From assembly GCF_002846555.1 (NCBI RefSeq), contig NZ_PJMS01000001.1, positions 2,170,001-2,234,000 of the forward strand: DNA of 64,000 bases, given 5' to 3'. A program made the position numbers and the translations under genes. Source of the stretch: Aquimarina sp. MAR_2010_214 (GTDB taxonomy: Bacteria; Bacteroidota; Bacteroidia; Flavobacteriales; Flavobacteriaceae). Shown one piece after another: positions 30,020-38,857 of this stretch (position 1 is its first letter; each line of letters starts with the position of its first letter). The notes beneath the pieces were generated by a model. The model ran no database searches, had not been told where the DNA came from, and saw only the letters and a program-made list of their open reading frames with translations.

Positions 30020-32047
30020 TTAATGCACTAATATATTCAATGTCTTACGGTTTCCATTAGATAAACCTAATGATAAAATATAAACACCTGCTGTTGATGG
30101 AGCTCTAAGTTTCATCGATGTATTATCTACTGTTTGAGTGGTGATTAGATTTCCTTTTAAATCAAATAACCTTAGTGTAGCTCCATTTAATATTGAATTT
30201 TCAAAATCTAAATCAGCAGTAAATAAACTTCCTGATTTTACGGGGTTAGGAATGATTGTCATTTTTCTTGAAAAATTAGATGCCGATACATCTAAATTAC
30301 ATGTTTGTACAATCTCTCCGTTTATAGTTGTAGCTTTTACGTAATAACGCCCTTCTAAAATCGCATTACTATAATATTGTTTAGTTGCCCCTGCAATAGC
30401 ACTCCCGTCTTTATACCATTGCCATGATACAAACCTATTGTCATAGTTGTCGAAAACTAATACATCATCCCAATGTTGATGAATTAATCCTGGTTTACTT
30501 ACAACAATTGTTTCACTAATTGCACTTCCAGATAAATTTTGACTACAAAATGGCTCATTTGAATGCCTAATTTTAATTAACGTATAAGTAGTATTTACAG
30601 TCAATAATGATGTTGAAATAAATGCTTTACCTGATTCGTTTAAGGTTATTGTTTCATCACTTCCTCCGTTTACTGTGTAAGTAACAATTGCATTTGGTGT
30701 TCCTTCAAAAGAAATAGAACCAGAATTGTTATGACAAACAACATCATCTGCTTCGATAGAAGCGATTGGCAACTTTTTTATAATAACATCAACTGGTTTT
30801 ATATCAGAACAATTTCCATTAACACTTTTAATATAATATGTACCACTTAAAGTAATTGATGTTGGATTAGATATTGAACTTGTTGCTGCTAAATCATTCC
30901 AATAGGTCAGTATTCCATTTCCTGTACTGCCATTTGTAATATATGGCGCAGTTATATCAACCGTATTGGACTCACAAATAGGATCAGGATTCGTAATAAC
31001 TAAATTTATTGGTTCGATTATAACGGATTGATTTTGAGTTGCTGTGTTTGTACCATCTGTATACGTCCAAACTACCGTTGTTGATGTTGTTATAGGAAAA
31101 GTTGTTAAGGTGGTTCCTGTTACTGTTCCACAATTATCAGTAGCTGTAGGTGCCGTTATACTTGTTACCTCACATTGTTCTGTTATTGTTGGTAACGTTG
31201 TAACATCTGTTACAGGTGCTATTACATCTGAAGTATCGATAAAAGCTGTTTGTGTAAATGTACGATCACAGCCATCTATATCGGTAACTCGTAACCTTAC
31301 ATTAAAAATTCCAGCAGTAGTGTAGGTGTGGTTAACATTCCCAATAGTATTACTGATTGTTCCATCCCCAAAATCCCACTCAAAAGAAGTGAGTGGAGCT
31401 CCGAATGTCGTTTCATTAACAAAATTGATAGTTAAAGGAAGGCAACCCGTAGTAGGATCTGTTGTAGAAAAGTTAGGGCTGGGTCCAATAACTTGTATAG
31501 CATTAGGACGAGATATCACATGAGTATTACCAAAATCGTCGGTAATTTCTAAAACTACTGAAAAGCTTCCTCTATTTTTATAAATATGTGTTGGATTTTG
31601 TTCTGTAGATGTTTCTCCATCTCCAAAGTCCCAATCCCAAGCCACAATAGGAGCTCCATTAGCTATAGAAGTATCTGTAAAATTGACCGTTAAGGGACCA
31701 CAACCGAAAGATGAATCCCTGGAGAAATCAGCTGCAGGAATAGATATGCGTACCATTTTAGTAATATTATCAGAAGTCCCAAAAAGAGTATCATCAACTT
31801 TAAGATTTACTTCAAATTCTCCCGTAGTAGTATATGAATGAACAGGGTTTTGAACAGTAGAAGTTGTTCCTCCATCTCCAAAAGTCCACAACCAGATATC
31901 TGGATTTATAGATTCATCTGTAAAAAACACAGTATGAGGCACACTAGACCCTAGAGTTGGGGCTGCTGAAAAATCTGCTGTAATAGATTGGCTATAGGAT
32001 AGTGTTTGAAATAAATAAAAAAGAAAAATAAGTAGACGTATTCTCAT
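30020..32047 (-). CDS. Secreted PKD-domain protein with type IX sorting domain
   Basis: The 675-residue protein has a signal peptide (ending TLSYSQ), three PKD domains in the first 270 residues (each with a WDFGDG or WTFGDGG motif), an HYR-like segment with PTATDNCGTVTG near 300, Ig-like strands, and a C-terminal type IX secretion domain. The last is recognised by MTIIPNPVKSG followed by LRLFDLKGNLI and the final GVYILSLGL. Such proteins are exported through the T9SS to the cell surface or medium. An IS element is inserted 70-80 bases upstream of the start, in the expected promoter area. Confidence 0.88.
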   Translation of the reverse strand: MRIRLLIFLFYLFQTLSYSQSITADFSAAPTLGSSVPHTVFFTDESINPDIWLWTFGDGGTTSTVQNPVHSYTTTGEFEVNLKVDDTLFGTSDNITKMVRISIPAADFSRDSSFGCGPLTVNFTDTSIANGAPIVAWDWDFGDGETSTEQNPTHIYKNRGSFSVVLEITDDFGNTHVISRPNAIQVIGPSPNFSTTDPTTGCLPLTINFVNETTFGAPLTSFEWDFGDGTISNTIGNVNHTYTTAGIFNVRLRVTDIDGCDRTFTQTAFIDTSDVIAPVTDVTTLPTITEQCEVTSITAPTATDNCGTVTGTTLTTFPITTSTTVVWTYTDGTNTATQNQSVIIEPINLVITNPDPICESNTVDITAPYITNGSTGNGILTYWNDLAATSSISNPTSITLSGTYYIKSVNGNCSDIKPVDVIIKKLPIASIEADDVVCHNNSGSISFEGTPNAIVTYTVNGGSDETITLNESGKAFISTSLLTVNTTYTLIKIRHSNEPFCSQNLSGSAISETIVVSKPGLIHQHWDDVLVFDNYDNRFVSWQWYKDGSAIAGATKQYYSNAILEGRYYVKATTINGEIVQTCNLDVSASNFSRKMTIIPNPVKSGSLFTADLDFENSILNGATLRLFDLKGNLITTQTVDNTSMKLRAPSTAGVYILSLGLSNGNRKTLNILVH

Positions 32048-32125
32048 AGAATAGTGTTTTAAATTAACTACCTCTTAAATAACAGGCTGTTTTGAATTTA
32101 AAATTCAACCTACAAATTAACTTTT

Positions 32126-33084
32126 TAGAGGTCAGTAGTTAGTTACTTATTAATTCTTTGTGATATATTTTATCTCCTTGTACCATTTTTGTTATTAAGT
32201 TATTGAAGATCGTAGCTTTACTTTGAGATCTGTTTATCCTAAAACAAAACTCATTAAAATATCTATTGAGATTCTCATCACTTACCCAAGAATAGGTTGT
32301 CCTAATCCAAGATTTAACTTGGTGTATCATCGTATGAAGTGCTTTAAAATTCAATCCCCTATTACTGGGTAGTTGAGTTATATTGTATGCCTTTGAAATA
32401 GGTCTATATCCTCTCCATTGGTCAGTTGTGACATTAGCCTCTCGGCTAATATGATTAACAAATATGTATTGTAGTGATTGCGCTGAAAAATCATTTATTT
32501 TCATAGCGTACATCCTCTTAACTTTACCGTCTTCTGTAAGCTGAACCGCTGTTACAGCCTTCTTTTTCTTACCGTCATAGCTTCTGCCTGTTTTGCCTTG
32601 ATCTCTACCACCCAAAACAAATTCGTCAACGTGAACATCACCATCCATTGGATTATTCCCACCTGAACCCATAGCCTCCCTAACTTTCAACATAAAAAGT
32701 CTGGCTGTCTTTTCTGTTACGCCATAGCGCACACCCATATAGCTTGCAGATAAACTTTTAGTGGTCGTGGACATCTCAAAGCAAATAAAAAATGCTTTTC
32801 TTACTCCAAACTTTACCTTATGGAAAAGTGTATTAGCAGTAGCCGATTCGATGTGACCACATATGTTACATTGCCTCGAAAAATCCTTACGAACTTGGCA
32901 AGCTGTATGATTACATCTCAAACACTTATAATCCATTTCTGACTTCATTGAAGCTAGGTATTCCTTGCAATCTTCATCGGTTTTGAACCGATCAGAGAAC
33001 TCTAGAAGATTTTGACCCTTAAAAACATTCATAAAACTATATATTTATTGATCTCCAAGTTAAGTATTTATATACTGACCTCTA
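32126..33084 (-). mobile_element. Complete IS1595-family insertion sequence
   Basis: The 959-bp element is bounded by perfect 12-bp inverted repeats, TAGAGGTCAGTA at 32126-32137 and its complement at 33073-33084. The 8-bp direct repeats TAACTTTT flank it at 32118-32125 and 33085-33092. An 8-bp target duplication is the IS1595-family norm. The intact boundaries point to a recent insertion. Confidence 0.93.
32139..33032 (-). CDS. IS1595-family transposase (ISXO2-like)
   Basis: The 297-residue transposase starts with a zinc ribbon (CLRCNHTAC then CNICGH, residues 36-59). A winged-helix-like region and an ISXO2-type catalytic domain follow, with VHVDEFVLGGRDQGKTGRSY near 132 and a later TTDQWRGYRPI near 200. 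The frame is intact and fills the element between the terminal repeats. The stop lies 13 bases from the IS end. Confidence 0.92.
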   Translation of the reverse strand: MNVFKGQNLLEFSDRFKTDEDCKEYLASMKSEMDYKCLRCNHTACQVRKDFSRQCNICGHIESATANTLFHKVKFGVRKAFFICFEMSTTTKSLSASYMGVRYGVTEKTARLFMLKVREAMGSGGNNPMDGDVHVDEFVLGGRDQGKTGRSYDGKKKKAVTAVQLTEDGKVKRMYAMKINDFSAQSLQYIFVNHISREANVTTDQWRGYRPISKAYNITQLPSNRGLNFKALHTMIHQVKSWIRTTYSWVSDENLNRYFNEFCFRINRSQSKATIFNNLITKMVQGDKIYHKELISN

Positions 33085-33142
33085 TAACTTTTTTTTAAAA
33101 TACCATAAAATACGTAGACCTACGTAATGGATAGTAAGGGTT

Positions 33143-33772
33143 TTAAGAAAAAAATGCAATATTCTTTTGTGCCCATAGCACCAAAGAATGTAGATTACTA
33201 TCTAATTCTAGCTTCTTTAAAATATTACTTCTGTGTTTTTCTACTGTTCGTTTTGAAAGAAATAAACAATTTGCAATTTCTTGTGAGGTCATATTCTTTG
33301 CTATAAGCCTAAGTATTTTTACTTCAGAAATTGTAAGTCTTTTTATTACTTCATTTTTAGTATCGAACAAATCTGAATTTACTAAAACAGAACTAATATA
33401 TTGCTTATTTAAAAAAACAGTATCAATGCATTTTATCAATTCTGATAATGCATCGTCTTTCAAAATATATCCATCAATACTTTTACCTACAGCTTCTACA
33501 ATTTCTTCACTTTTATGTAGCGATAAAATAATAATTTTTGTTTTGATTTGATTTGTTTTGCATGCCTCTGCTACTTCTATTCCATTTAAAATAGGCATAT
33601 CCATATCTAATATGGCAATATTAGGTTGTTGCTTACTAATCATATTATAGGCATCGTTTCCATTTGTTGCAACACCTTTTATAATGTAGCCCTTATTGGT
33701 TAAAAACGTGGTATTTCCTTCTAATATTAATGGATGATCATCTGCTAAAATAATAGATATGTTTTTTGTCAT
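33143..33772 (-). CDS. NarL/FixJ-type response regulator
   Basis: The 209-residue regulator has a receiver domain with the acidic pair in ILADDHPLI (residues 8-16), the phospho-acceptor Asp in IAILDMDMPILNG near 56 and Lys in GYILKDDAL near 103. A LuxR-type helix-turn-helix follows (TISEVKILRLIAKNMTSQEI, then KRTVEKHRSNILKKL). Its start overlaps the stop of the histidine-kinase gene by four bases (ATGA). The pair forms an operon and is the obvious output for that kinase. Confidence 0.93.
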   Translation of the reverse strand: MTKNISIILADDHPLILEGNTTFLTNKGYIIKGVATNGNDAYNMISKQQPNIAILDMDMPILNGIEVAEACKTNQIKTKIIILSLHKSEEIVEAVGKSIDGYILKDDALSELIKCIDTVFLNKQYISSVLVNSDLFDTKNEVIKRLTISEVKILRLIAKNMTSQEIANCLFLSKRTVEKHRSNILKKLELDSNLHSLVLWAQKNIAFFS

Positions 33773-35835
33773 TTTACAGGAACTTTTAAATGTATAATTG
33801 TACCTTTATTTTTAATGCTATTTATAGTTAGTATACTTTCAATCATTTTTGCCCGTCCTTGCATGGTTTTCATACCTAAAGACCTTTTGTTTGCTTCTGA
33901 AAAAACGAAACCAATGCCATTATCTTTTACAATAAAATTCACATATTCTAATTCTGAATAAACACTTAAATTACAGGCACTAGTTTTAGAATGTTTTAAA
34001 ACATTATTTAGCGCTTCTTGTAGTATTCTGTAAATTTGTAAATGTTTTTCTTTAGAGATCATCCCTTCAATGTTTTCTTTATTTTTTATTTCTTCAGAAA
34101 AAAAGATGGAAGTACTTTCTTGTAATAATTTTATAGTGTTTTTAAGAGATGCTTCTAACCCTATTTTTTCAAACCTGTATGGGTGTATGTTTTGCGATAT
34201 TTCACGAATTTCTTTTATTGTTTGATCTACTATTGAAACATCTTCATTTTCATTTTGAAGTAAAATTTTATTTTTTATAACTAATAAGTTTTGACCAATA
34301 CCATCATGTAAATCACTTGCAATACGTTTGCGTTCGGTTTCTATAGAATTGAGTAAATCTTGACCAAATTGTTTTAATAGTTTTTGTTGATGTTTTTGAA
34401 ACCTTTTAGACCTAATTAAATAGGTTATAAAAAAAATAGCTGTTAAAAAAATAACTATAATAATAATCCATTGCGATTTTAATTTACTTTCAACACTAAG
34501 TAATACTATATGTTTTTTTTGTTTTGCTATTTCTAGATCTTTTTTTTCTGCTTCAAACTGTGACTGTATGTATGCAAAACGCTTTCTAGAGGTACTTTTT
34601 TGTATAGAGTCTTTTAATCGAATATAGCTTTTGAAATGATGAATTGATTGATTAGCGTTTCCCATACTTTCATAGGTTTGTGCTAATAAATATTCGTAAT
34701 CTAATATGTTTTCGGATACCTTAGACTGCTTTACAATTTTAAGCCATTTTGCTAAACCCTTTTCTGCTTTTTTAAAGTTTTTATGGGCATACGCATTTTG
34801 ACTACTTGCTAGGGTGTAATATGTACTTAAAAAAGGACTGTCATTTGCTCCTATCATTAAATTATTTAATTTTTTTAAATTTTCATCCGATTCTTTTAAT
34901 AAATCATGCCGAGCAAATACATAAGTCGCACAGGCATGATTAAGAATCTCTACAATCTGTTTTTCAGATGATGTCATTTGACTATTAAACAAAAGCGCTT
35001 GACGTACATGATAAAGTTCTTTTTGAGTATCATTTTGCATAATAGCTTGAAGAGCGGCCGTTATGTGCGCCATAACCACTACACCTGTCTCGTTAATAAT
35101 ATCTATATCTGCCCATAAAAAAATTGGTTTTCGTACTTCATCAGCTTCCTTATATAAACCATTATTTCCTAATAACCTACTCAATCCGTTTTGCGACCAT
35201 AAAAAAGAAACAGTATCTTTTTGCTTTAAAAAAATATCAGAAGCCTTTTTAAAATAAGTAACACTGTTTATTAGATTGTTTGTTTTAGTACTAGTTTCTG
35301 CTGCTTTTAAATAGGCATATCCATATTCATATAATAAAGAATCTTTTTTGCTCTCTAAATAAGAAGTTGCTTGGGTTAATATTTTTAAAGAAGCGTGGTA
35401 TTTTTGAAGATAAATAGCAGCTTCTGCATAAGAAATATAATATTTAGCGACTTCTTTGGTGTTTTTAATTTCTGGTATATAATCATTAAATTTTTTTAAT
35501 GAATCATATACTGCTTTATGATTCATTTGAGAATATATACCTTCTTCTGCTAATGTATTTTGAATAACAATAGCAGATTCCCAATCATTATTATTTTTTG
35601 CTAATTCCAATTGTTTTGCTAAAAAAGGAACATATTGTTCATCTTTGACAAGTGTGTTGTTTTTTATTTTCGAAACGATACTTTCTTGATTTTCAGATTC
35701 TTCATTTTGAGCCCAGCAAAATGTTACAGAGAACAATAAAAAAACGAGTACTATTTGTAACTTCTTATAAATGTTTTTAAATTTTAAAAGTTGACTATTT
35801 ATTCTTGTTTTCAAATATAGATAAAAGACAATCAA
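33769..35835 (-). CDS. HisKA_3 sensor histidine kinase with TPR-like sensor region
   Basis: The 688-residue protein has a signal or membrane segment near residues 27-42, a periplasmic helical region with degenerate TPRs (residues 50-420), a coiled coil, and a membrane helix near 455-475. The cytoplasmic kinase follows. The phospho-acceptor His lies in IASDLHDGIGQNL near residue 508, typical of HisKA_3, and the ATPase has the N-box ALNNVLKHSKTSA near 607 and VKDNGIGFVF near 634. This architecture is common among Bacteroidota kinases paired with LuxR-type regulators. The first codons are uncertain, since the hydrophobic segment could begin later. Confidence 0.9.
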   Translation of the reverse strand: MIVFYLYLKTRINSQLLKFKNIYKKLQIVLVFLLFSVTFCWAQNEESENQESIVSKIKNNTLVKDEQYVPFLAKQLELAKNNNDWESAIVIQNTLAEEGIYSQMNHKAVYDSLKKFNDYIPEIKNTKEVAKYYISYAEAAIYLQKYHASLKILTQATSYLESKKDSLLYEYGYAYLKAAETSTKTNNLINSVTYFKKASDIFLKQKDTVSFLWSQNGLSRLLGNNGLYKEADEVRKPIFLWADIDIINETGVVVMAHITAALQAIMQNDTQKELYHVRQALLFNSQMTSSEKQIVEILNHACATYVFARHDLLKESDENLKKLNNLMIGANDSPFLSTYYTLASSQNAYAHKNFKKAEKGLAKWLKIVKQSKVSENILDYEYLLAQTYESMGNANQSIHHFKSYIRLKDSIQKSTSRKRFAYIQSQFEAEKKDLEIAKQKKHIVLLSVESKLKSQWIIIIVIFLTAIFFITYLIRSKRFQKHQQKLLKQFGQDLLNSIETERKRIASDLHDGIGQNLLVIKNKILLQNENEDVSIVDQTIKEIREISQNIHPYRFEKIGLEASLKNTIKLLQESTSIFFSEEIKNKENIEGMISKEKHLQIYRILQEALNNVLKHSKTSACNLSVYSELEYVNFIVKDNGIGFVFSEANKRSLGMKTMQGRAKMIESILTINSIKNKGTIIHLKVPVK

Positions 35836-35880
35836 TACATTTTTTCTCCTAATATATTTAAAACTTATTATTTTAAAATA

Positions 35881-36203
35881 TAGAGGTCAGTATATAAATA
35901 CTTAATTTAAGATCAATAAACATATAATTTTACGAATGTTTTTAAGGGTCAAAATCTTCTAGAGTTCTCTGATTGGTTCAAAATCGATAAAGATTGTAAG
36001 GAATATCTGGCTTCAATGAAGTCTGAAATAGGATATAATTGTTTTAGGTATAATCATACGGCTTGCCAGGTGTAAGGGTTTTTCGAAGCAATGTAATATA
36101 TGTGGTCATATCAAATAGGCTACTGCTAATACACTTTTCCATAAAGTAAACTTTGGAGTTAGAAAAGCATTTTTTATTTGCTTTGAAATGTCGACACTAC
36201 TAA
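35881..36203 (+). mobile_element. Truncated, decayed IS1595-type element
   Basis: The fragment starts with the same TAGAGGTCAGTA end as the IS at 32126-33084 and follows its 5' region in inverted orientation. Encoded traces match that transposase (SKSDWFK-like start, ASMKSE, HTACQV, HKVNFGVRKAFFICFEM), but in-frame stops and indels break the frame. Similarity ends near GAAATGTCGACACTACTA, and no right-hand terminal repeat is found before the next gene. Confidence 0.85.
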
Positions 36204-36243
36204 GGGCTTACGTAAAACATATCTTATCTATTTGAATCTAGCT

Positions 36244-36360
36244 ATGAAAGAAGATAGCAAATTACTATCTTCAAATTCTAATGATAAAGTATTACAAAGG
36301 TATTATATAGATCAAAAAGTAGTACCTAAGGTAGCACAAGAACTTTACCTTTTTAGATAA
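36244..36360 (+). CDS. Possible 38-residue ORF
   Basis: A short open frame follows the IS remnant and reads MKEDSKLLSSNSN, then YYIDQKVVPKVAQELYLFR. I see no ribosome-binding site or family, and it may be part of a decayed gene. Apart from this and the palindrome below, the stretch 36204-36451 holds nothing that I can support. Confidence 0.25.
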   Translation: MKEDSKLLSSNSNDKVLQRYYIDQKVVPKVAQELYLFR

Positions 36361-36372
36361 AAAATAGAAGTA

Positions 36373-36403
36373 GACTCCACAAACTTATAAAACCTGTGAG
36401 GTC
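36373..36403. repeat. Degenerate copy of the GACCTC palindrome
   Basis: GACTCCACAAACTT and AACCTGTGAGGTC form the imperfect arms of the same palindrome family as at 8458 and 25666. Confidence 0.5.
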
Positions 36404-36464
36404 AACGTTTGTTCAGAGAAGTTACTGCAGTGTTAAGATGTATTTCTTTTCATGCCAATTTTCC

Positions 36465-36472
36465 TATCTTTC
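36465..36472 (+). promoter_or_regulatory. Possible -7 box of the DUF885 gene
   Basis: TATCTTTC resembles TAnnTTTG and ends 27 bases before the ATG at 36500. Its location supports 36500 over the upstream ATG at 36452 as the start. Confidence 0.45.
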
Positions 36473-36499
36473 ATTCCTAAATCAAAAATATACCATATC

Positions 36500-38293
36500 A
36501 TGATCAAAAAGATGCTTTCTATAGCCTGTTTTGCTATGATTTTTACAGGTTGTAAAAATGAAGCGACTACAACCAAAGAACCTGTGGAAAAGATAGATGT
36601 TAGTGCCAAATTTAATGAGATGCTAGATAATTATTATGAAGAAGGTCTGCAGCTCAATCCGGTACAAGCTACCTTTGCCGGCGATAATAGATTTAACGAC
36701 CAATTTCCTAATCCTCTGGCAGAGGAAACAGTAAATAAAACTAAAGCTTATTTTAAAAAGTATAAAGAACAATTGGCGCAATTTAATGATACTACACTAT
36801 CTGAAAGCGAGAAGATGACTAAGGCAATTCTCAATTGGGAATGTGATATGAATTTGGAAGGTTTTAATTTTAATCAAGACTACTTTCCAATCGATCAGAT
36901 GTGGTCTATTAATCTTGTCGCCGGTCAATTGGCTAGTGGGGCAAGCGCACAACCTTTTAAAACTGTCGAAGATTATAACAATTGGTTAAAACGCCTTGAT
37001 GGCTATGTAGATTGGATGACCACTGCCGAAGCAAAAATGAAAGAAGGTATGACTGCAGGGTATGTGTTGCCAAAATCATTGATCGTAAAAGTACTTCCAC
37101 AATTAGAAGCATTAACGATTGAAGACTTAGATCAACATCTTTTCTATACTCCTGCAAAGAATTTTCCAGAAGAATTTTCTGATGAAGACAAAAAACAATT
37201 AACAGAAGCTTACGGTAAAATGGTTTCCGAAAAAATTGTTCCTGCGTATAAAAGTCTTCATAAGTTTATGAGTACAGAGTATTTACAAGCAGGTAGAGCA
37301 AGCTCTGGTATTGAAAGTATACCTGGTGGAAAAGAATTTTATCAATATCAAATCAAGTTGTATACGACAACGACCATGACAGCCGATGAAATTCATAAGT
37401 TGGGACTTTCTGAAGTTGCCAGAATCTCTTCTGAAATGGAAAAAATCAAAGAGCAAGTAGGATATACCGGCGATCTAAAATCATTTTTTGATTATGTGCG
37501 TAATAAGAAAGAATTGATGCCATTTACAGAACCAAAGCAAGTGATCGATAATTTTAATGCAATCCATGATCGCATGAAGCCACAGATTGAAAAACTGTTT
37601 GATGTAAAACCAAAAACACCATTTGAAGTACGTAGAACAGAAGCTTTTCGTGAGAACTCAGCTAGTGCAGAATATAATCCAGGATCATTAGATGGTACTC
37701 GCCCAGGGATTTTTTATACACCGATTCCAGAAGTAACCAAGTATAATACCTATAGTGATGAGTCGTTGTTTTTACATGAAGCAATACCGGGCCATCATTA
37801 TCAGATCTCATTAACTCAGGAAAGTGAAGAATTACCAAAATTTAGAAAAACATTATGGTACAGTGGTTATGGTGAAGGTTGGGCATTGTATAGTGAATCT
37901 TTGGGTAAAGAACTAGGTTTATATACCGATCCATATCAATATTTCGGGATGTTAGGAGCAGAAATGCACCGTGCTGTTCGTCTTGTTGTAGATACGGGGT
38001 TACATTCTAAGGGCTGGACACGTGAGCAGGCAATTCAATATTCATTAGATAATGAGGCAGAATCAGAAGCAGGGATTACTTCAGAAATAGAACGGTATAT
38101 GGCTAATCCAGGTCAAGCATTATCTTATAAAATCGGGCAGTTAAAAATAAGAGAACTTCGTGCTAAAGCAGAAGCGGCACTAGGAGATAAATTTGATATT
38201 CGCCAGTTTCATAATCAAGTGTTAGAAACCGGATGTGTACCATTAGCATTGCTAGAAAATAAAATCAATACGTGGATTTTAAAAAATAAGTAA
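36500..38293 (+). CDS. DUF885 family lipoprotein (putative zinc peptidase)
   Basis: The 597-residue lipoprotein has a lipobox (AMIFTGCK, Cys near 18) and a DUF885 domain over the rest. The metallopeptidase-like motif LFLHEAIPGHHYQ is near residue 425, and YGEGWALYSE near 465 is also typical. The conserved GSLDGTRPGIFY segment is near 395. DUF885 proteins are predicted zinc-dependent peptidases of the cell surface or periplasm, and the substrate is not known. It is monocistronic with a strong terminator downstream. Confidence 0.9.
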   Translation: MIKKMLSIACFAMIFTGCKNEATTTKEPVEKIDVSAKFNEMLDNYYEEGLQLNPVQATFAGDNRFNDQFPNPLAEETVNKTKAYFKKYKEQLAQFNDTTLSESEKMTKAILNWECDMNLEGFNFNQDYFPIDQMWSINLVAGQLASGASAQPFKTVEDYNNWLKRLDGYVDWMTTAEAKMKEGMTAGYVLPKSLIVKVLPQLEALTIEDLDQHLFYTPAKNFPEEFSDEDKKQLTEAYGKMVSEKIVPAYKSLHKFMSTEYLQAGRASSGIESIPGGKEFYQYQIKLYTTTTMTADEIHKLGLSEVARISSEMEKIKEQVGYTGDLKSFFDYVRNKKELMPFTEPKQVIDNFNAIHDRMKPQIEKLFDVKPKTPFEVRRTEAFRENSASAEYNPGSLDGTRPGIFYTPIPEVTKYNTYSDESLFLHEAIPGHHYQISLTQESEELPKFRKTLWYSGYGEGWALYSESLGKELGLYTDPYQYFGMLGAEMHRAVRLVVDTGLHSKGWTREQAIQYSLDNEAESEAGITSEIERYMANPGQALSYKIGQLKIRELRAKAEAALGDKFDIRQFHNQVLETGCVPLALLENKINTWILKNK

Positions 38294-38326
38294 TTAGATC
38301 TCGAACAATATTTTGATCCAAAAAAT

Positions 38327-38358
38327 AAAAAACGCGCATAAATTCATGCGCGTTTTTT
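38327..38358 (+). terminator. Terminator after the DUF885 gene
   Basis: AAAAAACGCGCAT and ATGCGCGTTTTTT form a perfect stem with a short loop and a T-run, 33 bases after the stop. Confidence 0.9.
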
Positions 38359-38387
38359 AATAGGTTTTTATATGCTTAGCTAGAAAA

Positions 38388-38525
38388 TTATAAAGTATCA
38401 CTCCATGCATTCTCTTCTAATTTTCCATCCAAAATAATAGTGCCATTCCCTAAAGGAACATCAATAACTTCTTGTGAAGATGATAATACGTTCACCATCA
38501 TACATACAACAAAAATAGACCTCAT
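38388..38525 (-). pseudogene. Truncated secreted protein with a CBM9/DUF5916-like start
   Basis: The 45-codon frame encodes a signal peptide (MRSIFVVCMMVNVLSSSQ) and then EVIDVPLGNGTIILDGKLEENAWSD before a stop. The pattern I-x-LDGKLxExAW is the usual start of CBM9 or DUF5916-type domains, which continue for hundreds of residues elsewhere. Here it stops after 45 residues, so it is probably the remnant of a longer gene. It could also be a real short secreted protein. Confidence 0.5.
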
Positions 38526-38857
38526 TTGATTTTCTGTTCGTTTTTTGATTGTTTAAAAGAGATCTATTCTTGTCTTTTTTTACCTAAAGGTTTTTAGATG
38601 CTTAACAACTTCTTTTGATTAATCATCACTCTATTTTGGGTGATGAAGAAATGTGCCCATGTGGTCCTTTTACATACAGTATTCGGAGTGAAAATTCTAA
38701 TATCGATTGATGATGTCGATCTTTCCGAAAAGAGCAGCGGTAAATACATGGTTTGAGCTTCATGATCCAATAGGTATTGAGCCAATTCTTTGTGCTCAAC
38801 AATACCTGTAGTTGAGAATTATTTCCTATCCATAATTAGTATTTTTATAAGGTGTTG
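38526..38857. other. Intergenic region without a supported gene
   Basis: The 332-base stretch contains a 63-codon minus-strand frame (38594-38785) with no recognisable domain, signal or ribosome-binding site. It may be decayed sequence left from the truncated gene next to it. I see no RNA gene or repeat. Confidence 0.5.

Noticed and set aside
32126..36203. Active composite transposon carrying the two-component genes
   Set aside because: The second IS copy has lost its catalytic part and one terminal repeat, and no target duplication spans the whole segment.
35940..36203. Functional transposase gene in the IS remnant
   Set aside because: In-frame stops and indels interrupt the frame and the catalytic part is missing.
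38594..38785. 63-codon minus-strand open frame
   Set aside because: No signal, motif, ribosome-binding site or family could be recognised.
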